From the NCBI GenBank assembly GCA_903868115.1, contig CAIPUA010000093.1, positions 1-39,284 on the forward strand: a stretch of DNA of 39,284 nucleotides, read 5' to 3'. The DNA comes from an uncultured Holophagaceae bacterium (lineage in GTDB: Bacteria > Acidobacteriota > Holophagae > Holophagales > Holophagaceae). Below are positions 1-9,747 of this stretch, in pieces (within the stretch, counting starts at the first letter, position 1; each line of letters begins with the position of its first letter). Under the pieces are notes generated by a model. That model was not told where the DNA came from, did no database searches, and saw only the letters and a program-made list of their open reading frames with translations. The position numbers were made by a program, and so were the translations under genes.

Positions 1-40
1 CTCGTTCTAGCGGGTGGGGGCACAGAAAGCTCCGAATGAA

Positions 41-93
41 CTCAGCGCGGCGTCAGCCGCAAGCAAATCGGAAGGTATCGAGAGTCGCGCTGA
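41..93. repeat. REP-like palindromic repeat, copy 1
   Basis: A 53-base element that matches 18748-18799 at roughly 87% by eye, with one one-base gap. Its ends are complementary: TCAGCGCG at 42-49 pairs with CGCGCTGA at 86-93. The central block around 65-82 (CAAATCGG, GGTATCGAG) is nearly unchanged between the copies. Both copies lie in non-coding gaps. That pattern fits a dispersed palindromic intergenic element. No transposase is nearby. Confidence 0.75.
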
Positions 94-303
94 CAGGAGA
101 AAGTTGGGTGCCTCGCGAGTTTCTGTGGGTCGCGGATGGCAGGGGAGCGAGATTGAGGGTCGATTTGCCTGCGATGAGGTAGGCGATGGTGAAGAGATTG
201 CGGATGCCTTGAAGTCTGAACATCCCTCACCCCTTGCCACACCCACAACCCCATCCCAATCCAGCAGATGTTCAACGTGGTTGCGAATCCCCTGCAAAAA
301 TGG

Positions 304-449
304 GAACCACGGAACACACGGACACGCGCAGGATTATGGCGAAGTTGGGGCCGGGGCCAGCAACTCGGGCGGATTCCCTTGAGGCCCTCTTGAGGCCATC
401 CGCATGGCTTCTGTGGCTATTTCCGTGTGATCCGTGTGATCCGTGGTTG
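304..449. repeat. Long inverted repeat with 9-bp tandem arms (CCACGGA type)
   Basis: The left arm at 304-325 reads GAACCACGGAACACACGG followed by ACAC. The right arm at 422-449 contains TCCGTGTGA twice in tandem (422-430, 431-439) and then TCCGTGGTT (440-448). The arms are near-perfect reverse complements, about 96 bases apart. Because the unit is 9 bp, the arms stay open in all frames and create spurious open frames. The element resembles the CACAGAG-type repeats near 8487 and 19028. Confidence 0.75.
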
Positions 450-490
450 AAAGCAACCGTGACTCAGGATTCACCACGGAAGGAATCCAT

Positions 491-568
491 CTGCCTCCGC
501 GAGCCTCCGCATCTCTCTGCTTTTCTCCGCGTCCGCGTGAAACAGTTCTTTCTCACGCGAAGACGCGG
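491..568. repeat. Short-period repeats and GC-rich hairpin
   Basis: Nine-base pyrimidine-rich units (CCTCCGCGA, GCCTCCGCA, TCTCTCTGC) run from about 494 to 520. An imperfect hairpin follows: CCGCGTCCGCGTGAAA at 527-542 can pair with TCTCACGCGAAGACGCGG at 551-568. It is probably another member of the short-period palindromic family found in this gap. No gene function can be assigned. Confidence 0.55.
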
Positions 569-630
569 GCGCGGGGAAAGAACCTCGATGATCGTTTCTC
601 CTTCGACGAACCCAGGAAAAGCAAACGGCC

Positions 631-660
631 ACCGATGAACACTGATGAACACCGATGAAG
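631..660 (+). repeat. Three tandem 10-mers
   Basis: ACCGATGAAC, ACTGATGAAC and ACCGATGAAG follow each other directly. The element sits in the same non-coding gap as the inverted repeats above. It is not inside a believable gene. Confidence 0.8.
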
Positions 661-819
661 GAAGATGGAAATACCCGCGACCTCACCGCCGTGCCACTGC
701 ACCCCTCAACCCCTGGCTACCCTGCCTGCACTCGTTCTATTCATGTCCATTCGCGTGTATCAGGGGTTTCCAAAGAGCTGGAACCGCACGCGAATAGAGA
801 AACCGCACTCGCTTGCCAT

Positions 820-1245
820 TCACGCGCGGCTGAGTGCCACCACGGCCTTCAGGATGTCCCCCACGGACATGATGCCCACCAGCTCACCCTGAGAGTCCAG
901 CACACAAAGGCCGTAGAGCTTGTGGTCCAGGAACATCTGGGCGGCCGTGGCGAGGGGTGTTTCGGGGCTCACGGTGTAGGGCTTGGGGTTCATGACTTCC
1001 TGCACCAAGGTCTTGGCCAGGAGGTAATGCACCTCCCAGGAATCCAGGCTGGTGGCCTTGCCCGGGACGTATTCCCTGATCATCCGGTCGGTCACCAGAC
1101 CCACGAAGTGCCCCTTCTTCATCACGGGCAGGCGCCGGATGTTTTTCTCCTTCATGAGGTGGATGGCCTCGATGATCGAGGTGCTCTCGTCAATGGTGAT
1201 GGGGTTGGGCGTCATCCAGGTCTGAACGATGTTATGGGAATTCAT
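820..1245 (-). CDS. Two-CBS-domain protein, last gene of the liv operon
   Basis: A 141-residue soluble protein consisting almost entirely of two CBS motifs. The first spans roughly residues 8-65 (WMTPNPITID at its start, GLVTDRMIRE at its end). The second spans roughly 78-138 (VMNPKPYTVS, then GIMSVGDILKAVV). CBS pairs bind adenine nucleotides or S-adenosylmethionine and act as energy or metabolite sensors. There is no enzyme or channel domain, so the ligand cannot be told from sequence. The ATG has a GAGGT ribosome site. The gene starts 9 nt after livF ends on the same strand, so it is probably the sixth gene of the transporter operon and may tune its activity. The partner is my inference. 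Confidence 0.88.
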   Translation of the reverse strand: MNSHNIVQTWMTPNPITIDESTSIIEAIHLMKEKNIRRLPVMKKGHFVGLVTDRMIREYVPGKATSLDSWEVHYLLAKTLVQEVMNPKPYTVSPETPLATAAQMFLDHKLYGLCVLDSQGELVGIMSVGDILKAVVALSRA

Positions 1246-1254
1246 GGGTCTACC

Positions 1255-1959
1255 TCACATGCCAAGGAAGGCTTTTTTCACATGCTCATCGTTCAGGAGT
1301 TCCTCGCCGCTTCCGCTGAGGACCACCCTGCCGGTCTCCATCACATAGGCGCGGTTGGAGATGCGCAGGGACTGATAGACGTTCTGCTCCACCAAAAGGA
1401 TGGTCACGCCTTCCTTGTTGATGTCGGTGAGGATCTGGAAGATGTTCTTCACGAAGAGGGGTGAGAGGCCCAGTGAGGGCTCGTCCAGCAGGAGTAATTT
1501 CGGATTGGCCATGAGGCCCCGGGCAATGGCCAGCATCTGCTGCTCGCCGCCCGACATCGTGCCACCCAGCTGTTTTTCCCGCTCCTTGAGCCTTGGGAAG
1601 AGATGAAAGACCCACTCGAAGTTGCTCTCCCGAAACTTGCGGGTGGCCTTCAGGTAGGAACCCATCCGCAGGTTCTCGGTGACGGTCATCTCCGGGAAGA
1701 TGCGGCGCCCTTCGGGAACCTGGACGATGCCCAGGCCGACCACTTCGTGCGGCTGGAGGCGGTTCAGGTTCACGCCCTCGAAGGTGATGCCGCCCGAATC
1801 GGGCTTCACTAGGCGGGAGATGTTCTTGAGGGTGGTCGATTTCCCCGCGCCGTTGGCGCCCACCACCGTGACGATCTCTCCGGGATGGACCTCCAGGTCC
1901 ACATCCCAGAGGACCTTCATGTCGCCATAGCTGAAGTTGAGCTTGTCGATCCTAAGCAT
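1255..1959 (-). CDS. livF: Branched-chain amino-acid ABC transporter ATPase LivF
   Basis: A 234-residue ATP-binding subunit of a LIV-type uptake transporter. It hydrolyses ATP at the cytoplasmic face of the LivHM channel. Walker A is GANGAGKST (about residues 34-42). The ABC signature is MSGGEQQMLAIARGL, and Walker B is LLLLDEPSLGL. The short length and the motif VPEGRRIFPEMTVTENL are typical of LivF. I chose the ATG at 1959 because a GGGGGAG ribosome site precedes it; a start 30 bases upstream would overlap livG further. The start overlaps the livG stop by 8 nt, which suggests translational coupling. The CBS gene follows after 9 nt. Confidence 0.95.
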   Translation of the reverse strand: MLRIDKLNFSYGDMKVLWDVDLEVHPGEIVTVVGANGAGKSTTLKNISRLVKPDSGGITFEGVNLNRLQPHEVVGLGIVQVPEGRRIFPEMTVTENLRMGSYLKATRKFRESNFEWVFHLFPRLKEREKQLGGTMSGGEQQMLAIARGLMANPKLLLLDEPSLGLSPLFVKNIFQILTDINKEGVTILLVEQNVYQSLRISNRAYVMETGRVVLSGSGEELLNDEHVKKAFLGM

Positions 1960-2671
1960 GGCTCTCCCCCAGGTAGGCGTCGACGACATCCTGGTTGGAA
2001 ACGACTTCCTCGGGTGTGCCTTCGGCCAGTTTTTCGCCGGAGTTGAGCACCACGATGCGGTCGGAGATCCGCATGATGGCCTTCATGTCGTGTTCGATGA
2101 CCATCTGCGTGAGTCCCTGCTGCTTGATGGCGAGAATGAGCTGGATGATCTCCTCGCTCTCGGCCGGATTCAGCCCGCCCATCACCTCGTCGAGCAGCAG
2201 CAGCTTGGGCTGAGTGGCCAGAGCCCGCGCCACCTCAAGCTTCTTGCGCTCCCCGATGGGGAGGCCGCCCGCGAGGAAATCCGCTCGCCGTTCCAGGCCC
2301 ACCACCGTGAGCTGCACCATGGCGAGTTCCCGGGCCTTGTTCAGGGAATGGGTGCGCGCCAGGGCCCCGATCATCACGTTGTCCAGCACGCTCAGCTTGG
2401 CGAGGGGGCGCACCTTCTGCCAGGTCCGGACCATGCCGAGCTTGCAGATGCGGTCGGGTTGGAGCCCGTTCAGGGACCGCCCATCGAAACGGATCTCGCC
2501 CCGGGAAGGCGGGTAGTAGCCCGTGATGCAGTTGAAGAGCGTCGTCTTGCCGGCACCGTTGGGACCGATGAGGCCCATGATGCGGCCTTCCTCTACGGAG
2601 AAGGAGACATCGGCGTTGGCAGCGAGACCCCCGAAGAAACGGCTGACATGGGAAATCTCCAGGATGGCCAT
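1952..2671 (-). CDS. livG: Branched-chain amino-acid ABC transporter ATPase LivG
   Basis: A 239-residue second ATPase of the LIV-type transporter. Walker A is GPNGAGKTT (residues 36-44). The signature region reads GGLPIGERKKLEVARAL, which departs from the usual LSGGQ-like form but is within the range of this family. Walker B is LLLLDEVMGGL, with Val in place of the usual Pro after Asp-Glu. An IEHDMKAIM switch motif is present. LivG and LivF form the nucleotide-binding pair. Its ATG shares one base with the livM TGA (TGATG), and its own stop overlaps the livF start, so the three genes are translationally linked. Confidence 0.95.
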   Translation of the reverse strand: MAILEISHVSRFFGGLAANADVSFSVEEGRIMGLIGPNGAGKTTLFNCITGYYPPSRGEIRFDGRSLNGLQPDRICKLGMVRTWQKVRPLAKLSVLDNVMIGALARTHSLNKARELAMVQLTVVGLERRADFLAGGLPIGERKKLEVARALATQPKLLLLDEVMGGLNPAESEEIIQLILAIKQQGLTQMVIEHDMKAIMRISDRIVVLNSGEKLAEGTPEEVVSNQDVVDAYLGESHA

Positions 2672-3720
2672 CAGGCGACCTCCCTTCTGCGGCGGGCGGT
2701 GAGCTTACGCAAGGCGCCCACGATGCCCTCGGGCATGAAGAGGATCACCAGCACCACGAGGATTCCGTAGATCAGGACATGGGCGTGGGAAAGGTTCTCC
2801 TTCAGGAAGAGGCCCACCTTGGATTCCGGCGACACTGCGCCCACCTTCACGAGCAGATCGGTGACGGCGTTGCTGCGGAGCGCCTCGGCGAGGGGCACCA
2901 GCACCACGGCCCCCAGTACCGGCCCGTAGAGGGTACCCATGCCTCCGATAATGCAGATCAGCATGATCTGCACGCTGACATCGAGGCCCAGCACCGTGGG
3001 GGGATCCACGAAGCCCACGAAGACACCGAAGAAGCTGCCGGTCATGGAGGTCAGGGCGGCGGAGATCATCAGGCCGTAGTTCTTGTAGCGGGCGATGGGG
3101 ATGCCCAGGGAATGGGCGGCGTCCTGGTCTTCCCGGATGGCCTGAAGGTAATAGCCCAGCTTGCTGTGAGCTACGCCCCAGGCCACCCCCAGGGTGAGCA
3201 GCGCCAAGCCGAGCCCGATGTAATAAAAGGGCACCTTGCTGATGGAGAAATCGGCCACCACGCGCTCGCCCCAGCGCAAGGACGGGATGTCCGTGGCGAG
3301 AATGCCCTCGGCGCCGTTGGTGAGGCCCTTCAGGTTCGTGGCGGAAAGCCGCATGATCTCGGCCACCGCGATGGAGGCCAGCACGAAGTAGGGTCCCCGC
3401 AGGCGGAAACAGATGGCGCCGATGATCAGCGCCACGATCACCGCCACCACCACCCCCGCCCAGATTCCCCACCAGGGTGGAATCTGCCGGGACTGTAGCA
3501 GGATCAAGGTGACGTAGGCCCCCACGCCGAAGTAGGCAGCGTGCCCCACGGAGTGCTGGCCCGCATAACCCCCCAGGATGTTCCAGCTCTGACCTTGGGC
3601 CACGGCCAGAAAGACCAGGATCATCAGCTGAAGAAAGTAGGGACTTTGCACCATTCGGGGGAAGGCTACTAGGCCTCCGAGAACGATGAGGAAGAGCGTG
3701 AGCTTCAGGGCGGCGCGCAT
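2671..3720 (-). CDS. livM: Branched-chain amino-acid ABC transporter permease LivM
   Basis: A 349-residue inner-membrane permease with about eight to ten hydrophobic segments, starting with one at residues 5-20. Family hallmarks include the GGYAGQHSVGHAAYFGVGAY stretch near residues 51-70, the cytoplasmic EAA-like loop around LGYYLQAIREDQDAAHSLGI, and GGMGTLYGPVLGA near residue 260. With LivH it forms the heterodimeric channel. The ATG has a strong AGGAGG site at a good distance and lies 9 nt after the livH stop. The stop overlaps the livG start by one base. The arginine-rich C-terminus (TARRRREVA) is cytoplasmic. Confidence 0.95.
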   Translation of the reverse strand: MRAALKLTLFLIVLGGLVAFPRMVQSPYFLQLMILVFLAVAQGQSWNILGGYAGQHSVGHAAYFGVGAYVTLILLQSRQIPPWWGIWAGVVVAVIVALIIGAICFRLRGPYFVLASIAVAEIMRLSATNLKGLTNGAEGILATDIPSLRWGERVVADFSISKVPFYYIGLGLALLTLGVAWGVAHSKLGYYLQAIREDQDAAHSLGIPIARYKNYGLMISAALTSMTGSFFGVFVGFVDPPTVLGLDVSVQIMLICIIGGMGTLYGPVLGAVVLVPLAEALRSNAVTDLLVKVGAVSPESKVGLFLKENLSHAHVLIYGILVVLVILFMPEGIVGALRKLTARRRREVA

Positions 3721-3729
3721 GTTCCCTCC

Positions 3730-4599
3730 TCAGGTCCGGGACTTGCCGAGCAGGCCCGAGGGCTTGAAGAGCAGCACGAGCAGGAAGAGCACGAAGACGG
3801 CCACATCCTTCCAGCCTGAGGAGATATAGACGGCGGAGAGGCTCTCCGCGATGCCGATCAGAATGCCGCCCAGGGTTGCCCCCACCACGCTGCCCATGCC
3901 GCCCAGCACGGTGATGACGAAGGCCTTCAGGGTGAAGACGCTCCCGATCTGGGGAAAGGTATAGGTGGTGGGCATGAGCAGTGCCCCGGCGGTCCCCGCG
4001 AGGGCAGAGCCCAGACCGAAGGCCAGGATCGACATGCGGCTCACATTGATGCCCATCAGCCGGGCGGCGTCACGATCCTGGGCGGTGGCGCGGATGGCCT
4101 GGCCGGTGTCGGTCTTCTGCAGGAACCAGTACAGCCCCGCGGTAATGGCTGCGGTGATGGAGAAGGCGACCAGCAGGGGTGCGGAAACCGAAACATTTTC
4201 GGAGAGCTTGAGAGTCGAGGACGCATAGGACGTGGTGACCGTCTTGTAGTCGGAGGTGAAGATCAGCATGACCGTGTTGCTGAGGATGAGCCCCAATCCG
4301 ATGGTGAGCAGGATCTGGTTCTGGGCCACGGAGGTGAGCATCCGGTTGATCAGGGCCTTCTGGAGCAGTCCGCCGAACAAGAACATGGCCGGAAAGACCA
4401 GCAGCACCGAAACGAAGGGATCGACGCCCAGGAAGGTGGATAACAGGTAGGTGCCGTACATGCCCAGCATCATCAGGTCGCCGTGGGCGAAGTTGATGAT
4501 GCGCATCACCCCGAAAATGAGGGTGAGACCGATGCCGATGAGGGCATAGACCCCGCCCGTGAGGATGCCGCTGATCAGGGAATAGAGAAAAATACTCAT
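3730..4599 (-). CDS. livH: Branched-chain amino-acid ABC transporter permease LivH
   Basis: A 289-residue inner-membrane permease with about eight membrane helices. Family motifs are GGVYALIGIGLTLIFGVMRI followed by INFAHGDLMMLG near residues 16-47, the EAA-like loop TGQAIRATAQDRDAARLMGI, and VLGGMGSVVGATLGG. It pairs with LivM to form the transport channel. The ATG is preceded by AGGAGG about 10 nt upstream. It follows livK after 47 nt and precedes livM by 9 nt, in the order of a classical liv operon. Confidence 0.95.
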   Translation of the reverse strand: MSIFLYSLISGILTGGVYALIGIGLTLIFGVMRIINFAHGDLMMLGMYGTYLLSTFLGVDPFVSVLLVFPAMFLFGGLLQKALINRMLTSVAQNQILLTIGLGLILSNTVMLIFTSDYKTVTTSYASSTLKLSENVSVSAPLLVAFSITAAITAGLYWFLQKTDTGQAIRATAQDRDAARLMGINVSRMSILAFGLGSALAGTAGALLMPTTYTFPQIGSVFTLKAFVITVLGGMGSVVGATLGGILIGIAESLSAVYISSGWKDVAVFVLFLLVLLFKPSGLLGKSRT

Positions 4600-4646
4600 G
4601 CCCGGATGCCTCCTGCTGATTCAGATGGCGGACGCGGTGTGCCGGG

Positions 4647-5789
4647 TCACTTCCACTTGGGGAAGGGATACACCGAAGGCTTCGTGGCGAACTGTTTGGG
4701 GAAGACTGTCTCGTAGGCTCCCCCCTGCAACTGCTGAACCAGCATTTGGTGGGCGTTCTGGTTGGTGAAGCCGTCGAAGTCGGCGAATTTCACATCGCCC
4801 ATGATGCCGCTCCACTTCCCGTTCTTCAGCCCCTCTCGCAACTTGTCGCGGTTGCCGCCCGCGTCCCTGGCCACGCCGGCCATGATCATCATGGACTCGT
4901 AGGCACAGGCCGCATGGTAGGTGGGCTCCTTGCCGAACTTGGCCCTGTAGCGCTTCCCGAAGTCCTTCGCCCCGGGCCAACTCACATCGTCGGTCCACTG
5001 CGTGCAGGAAAACACACTGCTCGAGGCGGTCTCCCGGGCGAACTCGACCGTGGTGAAGCCCGCGCCTCCCCCCAGGAAGGCCTGGGGTTGGAGCCCCACT
5101 TCCTTGGCCTGGCGCATGATCAGAATCGCATCCGCGACATAGGAGACCATGAAGACGAGATCGGGATTCTTCGACTTGATCTTGGCCAGCGTGGACCGGT
5201 AGTCGGCGTTCATCTTGGGGTAGGGCTCGTCGGCCACCACCTGGATGCCTTTGGACGCCACATAGGTCTTGGCCGTAGCAGTGGTGGAGGTGCCGAAATC
5301 GGAGTTCTCGTAGATGAAGGCAATGCTCCTGGGCTTGCCCAGCGCCAGCGCGGCGTCGATGAGGGAGCTGGCGTACTTGTCGGCGGGGGCATTCATGCGG
5401 AACACGTATTTCAAGCCCTGGCGGGTGATTTCTTCCTTGGCGGCGGCGGGCACCAGCAAGGGCACCTTGTACTGTTCCGCTCGCTTGGCCACGGCGTTGG
5501 CGCATGCGGAGGTGTAAGGCCCCACCACGCCGATGACCTGGTCTCGGGAGGCCAATTTTTCCATGGCGCTCATGGAAATCTGAGCCTTGCCGGTGTCATC
5601 TTCCCAGACGAGGGTGAGGGGAAATCCCCTTTTCTTGAGATCCTCCTCGGCCAGCTTGATGCCGTTGGTGATGTTCTCCCCGATGGGAGCCTCACCCCCG
5701 GTCATGGTGTTGATCACGCCGATTTTTTGTGCCGCCAGCGTGGAGGACAGAGCAAAGGTGAATCCCAGGACCAGCAAACGCTTCCACAT
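4647..5789 (-). CDS. livK: Periplasmic substrate-binding protein of the LIV-type ABC transporter
   Basis: A 380-residue type-I periplasmic binding protein (Leu/Ile/Val receptor family). It begins with a signal peptide (MWKRLLVLGFTFALSSTLAA, cleaved around residues 18-20). The receptor fold follows: KIGVINTMTGGEAPIGENI, then VIGVVGPYTSACANAV and later YVADAILIMRQAKEVGL. It captures the ligand outside the inner membrane and delivers it to LivHM. Ligand specificity cannot be read from sequence; this family also binds amides, urea and aromatic acids. AAGGAG precedes the ATG by 6 nt. It is the first gene of the operon, so the promoter should lie in 5790-5928, where I see no convincing consensus. 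Confidence 0.92.
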   Translation of the reverse strand: MWKRLLVLGFTFALSSTLAAQKIGVINTMTGGEAPIGENITNGIKLAEEDLKKRGFPLTLVWEDDTGKAQISMSAMEKLASRDQVIGVVGPYTSACANAVAKRAEQYKVPLLVPAAAKEEITRQGLKYVFRMNAPADKYASSLIDAALALGKPRSIAFIYENSDFGTSTTATAKTYVASKGIQVVADEPYPKMNADYRSTLAKIKSKNPDLVFMVSYVADAILIMRQAKEVGLQPQAFLGGGAGFTTVEFARETASSSVFSCTQWTDDVSWPGAKDFGKRYRAKFGKEPTYHAACAYESMMIMAGVARDAGGNRDKLREGLKNGKWSGIMGDVKFADFDGFTNQNAHQMLVQQLQGGAYETVFPKQFATKPSVYPFPKWK

Positions 5790-5928
5790 GGCGGTCTCCT
5801 TGGAAGGGTGGATCAGGTTGGCGAGATGGACGGGATCTTACACCTTTCCCCGATCTTGGAAACAGAAATCGTGTGCGGCCTTCAGCAGTTCATGGGTGTT
5901 ATCTTCGTGGCCTCGACGAGGAGCACCC

Positions 5929-6366
5929 ATGAATCCGCGCCACCTTGCGATCCTCCTGCCCAGCTTGCTCCTGGCCTGTGCTTCCACCAGTCCCGAGGTT
6001 CGCGTGATGCGCGCCTTCGAGGCCTGCGTGAAGGGTGTCGAGTCAGGCGACGCGGGCGCCGTGGCCGAGCGCCTGGATCCGAACTTCACGGGCCCCGAAG
6101 GCATGGACCGGGACGCCGCGCGACTTTACCTCTTGGGCGTGCTTCGCCGGGAAAAGATCGGTGTCACGATCTTCTCCAGCCGCATCGAGATTAAGGGCCG
6201 GGAGGCCTTCCAGACCGTGGAACTGCTGCTCACCAGTCGCAGCGGCGGGCTCCTGCCCCAGGACGCCTCTCGCCGCACCTTCCTGCTGCGGTGGGTGGAA
6301 AGGGACAGAACGTGGCGCCTCAGGGAACTGGTCGACGCCTCCAGCGGCTCCGAAACGCCAAGATAG
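5929..6366 (+). CDS. Small lipoprotein with an NTF2/SnoaL-like fold
   Basis: A 145-residue exported lipoprotein. The signal peptide ends in a lipobox LLAC with the lipidated Cys at residue 17. The rest (residues 22-140) has the layout of an NTF2/SnoaL-like alpha+beta cone: an N-terminal helix (VMRAFEACVKGVESGDAGAV), a DPNFTGPEG loop, then strands ending in RTFLLRWVERDRTWRLREL. No catalytic residues can be named, and many such domains only bind ligands. The ATG at 5929 has a GAGGAG site 6 nt upstream. It diverges from livK across about 140 bases and converges on ligA. Confidence 0.78.
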   Translation: MNPRHLAILLPSLLLACASTSPEVRVMRAFEACVKGVESGDAGAVAERLDPNFTGPEGMDRDAARLYLLGVLRREKIGVTIFSSRIEIKGREAFQTVELLLTSRSGGLLPQDASRRTFLLRWVERDRTWRLRELVDASSGSETPR

Positions 6367-6447
6367 CAGCACTGACAAAATGCCTGCGACCCTGGGGTTG
6401 CGGGTCGGAGCGCTCGAAAAAATCTCCACGGATGTGGACGGTCCTGC

Positions 6448-8661
<2,214 letters not shown>

Positions 8662-9747
8662 TCACTTCAGCTTCGCGCGGTAGGCCACGGCCATGACGAC
8701 GCCCAGTCCCATGAAATAGCTCAGCGTGCTGCTGCCCCCGGCGCTGAAGAAGGGCAGCACCATGCCCTTGTTGGGCAGGACACCCACCACCATGCCGACG
8801 TTCACCAGGAGATGCAGCCCCAGAATGCAGGCGGCTCCGACGCAGAAATTCGTCTCGGCGATGGTCCGGGCCGATCGCGCGATCTCCAGGATCCGTGTAA
8901 GCAGCAGGCCAAAGAGGCCCAGGGCCAGCAGAACGCCGATGAAACCGCGCTCCTCGGCCCACACGCTGAAGACGAAATCCGTGGTCTTCACCGGCAGGAA
9001 GTTCAACTGGGTCTGGCTTCCCGCCGTGAAACCCTGGCCGAAAAACCCCCCGGCACCAATGGCGATGCGGCTCTGGTTGATCTGGTAGCCCGTGCCCTGA
9101 AGATCGGCGTTTGGATCCAAGAGGGTGAGAACCCGCTGCTTCTGGTAGGGCTTGAGTAACTTGTTCCAAGCCACAAAGCCCCCCGCGCAGGTCAATACCA
9201 ACCCCAGCGCCACCCATTTCGTCCGCATGCCCTTCAGCAGTGGGATCAGCACCAGAATGGGCAGGAAGCTGATGGCCATGCCGAGATCCGGCTGTTTGAG
9301 CACCAGCAGCATGGGGAAGAGCACCAGGGCCGAGGTCTTCACCAGTTCAAAGCCGCCCAGTTGCTCCGGAGGATGCAGGCCGAGGCGGTGCGAAACAAAC
9401 AGCAGCGCCATCCACTTCATGAGTTCACTGGGCTGAAAGGTTTGTCCCGCGACGGCGATCCAGCGCTGGGCGCCGCCGATCTTCTTGCCGATGACGAAGA
9501 CCGCCACGAGCCCAAGAATGCCGAGGCCGTAGAAAAGCAGACTTAGTCGGAAAATGCGGCGCGGGCTCTGGGTGGCGATGTAGACCATGGCCACGAAGCC
9601 CAGGGAATACCACAGGCTCTGTTTGAGCCACAGGTTCGCCTGACTGGTCCCTCGCCCGGCCGAGTAGAGGGTGAGCGTTCCCATCAGCACCAGGAGAAGC
9701 ACGGGCAGCAGCAGGGGCGCATCCAGGGCACGCAGACGGTTTTTCAA
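8662..9747 (-). CDS. rodA: Rod-shape peptidoglycan glycosyltransferase RodA
   Basis: A 361-residue SEDS-family polymerase with about ten membrane helices. It extends glycan strands from lipid II in partnership with PBP2. Characteristic blocks are QPSELMKWMALLFVSH, LKQPDLGMAISFLPI, the periplasmic-loop segment GTGYQINQSRIAIGAGGFFG followed by QGF, the catalytic-region stretch TTDFVFSVWAEERGFIG, and FFSAGGSSTLSYFMGLG. The likely start is a TTG at 9747 overlapping the mrdA TGA (TTGA). An AAGGGG site lies 6 nt upstream, and the next Met (residue 22) would cut into the first helix. It is the last gene of the mreB operon. Confidence 0.96.
   Translation of the reverse strand: MKNRLRALDAPLLLPVLLLVLMGTLTLYSAGRGTSQANLWLKQSLWYSLGFVAMVYIATQSPRRIFRLSLLFYGLGILGLVAVFVIGKKIGGAQRWIAVAGQTFQPSELMKWMALLFVSHRLGLHPPEQLGGFELVKTSALVLFPMLLVLKQPDLGMAISFLPILVLIPLLKGMRTKWVALGLVLTCAGGFVAWNKLLKPYQKQRVLTLLDPNADLQGTGYQINQSRIAIGAGGFFGQGFTAGSQTQLNFLPVKTTDFVFSVWAEERGFIGVLLALGLFGLLLTRILEIARSARTIAETNFCVGAACILGLHLLVNVGMVVGVLPNKGMVLPFFSAGGSSTLSYFMGLGVVMAVAYRAKLK

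Larger units (their letters stand above)
1..819. other. Repeat-rich intergenic stretch without a credible gene
   Basis: Several open frames cross this stretch on both strands. None has a ribosome site, a recognisable domain or ordinary amino-acid composition, and they overlap one another in several frames. The stretch holds a palindromic repeat at 41-93 that recurs at 18748-18800. It also holds a long imperfect inverted repeat with 9-bp tandem arms (304-325 and 422-449), a second short-period hairpin (about 527-568) and three tandem 10-mers (631-660). Bases 661-819 show nothing I can name. The downstream end of the CBS gene (stop at 820) borders it on the right. Confidence 0.75.

Noticed and set aside
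304-660. CRISPR array
   Set aside because: The repeats are 9-10 bp, partly inverted and without regular unique spacers, and no cas gene is nearby.
4746-6194. A 482-codon plus-strand open frame
   Set aside because: It is a shadow of livK and of the divergent lipoprotein gene, with no ribosome site and a His/Gly-rich composition. Similar antisense frames at 10005-11453, 12203-13840 and 15235-16827 were rejected for the same reason.
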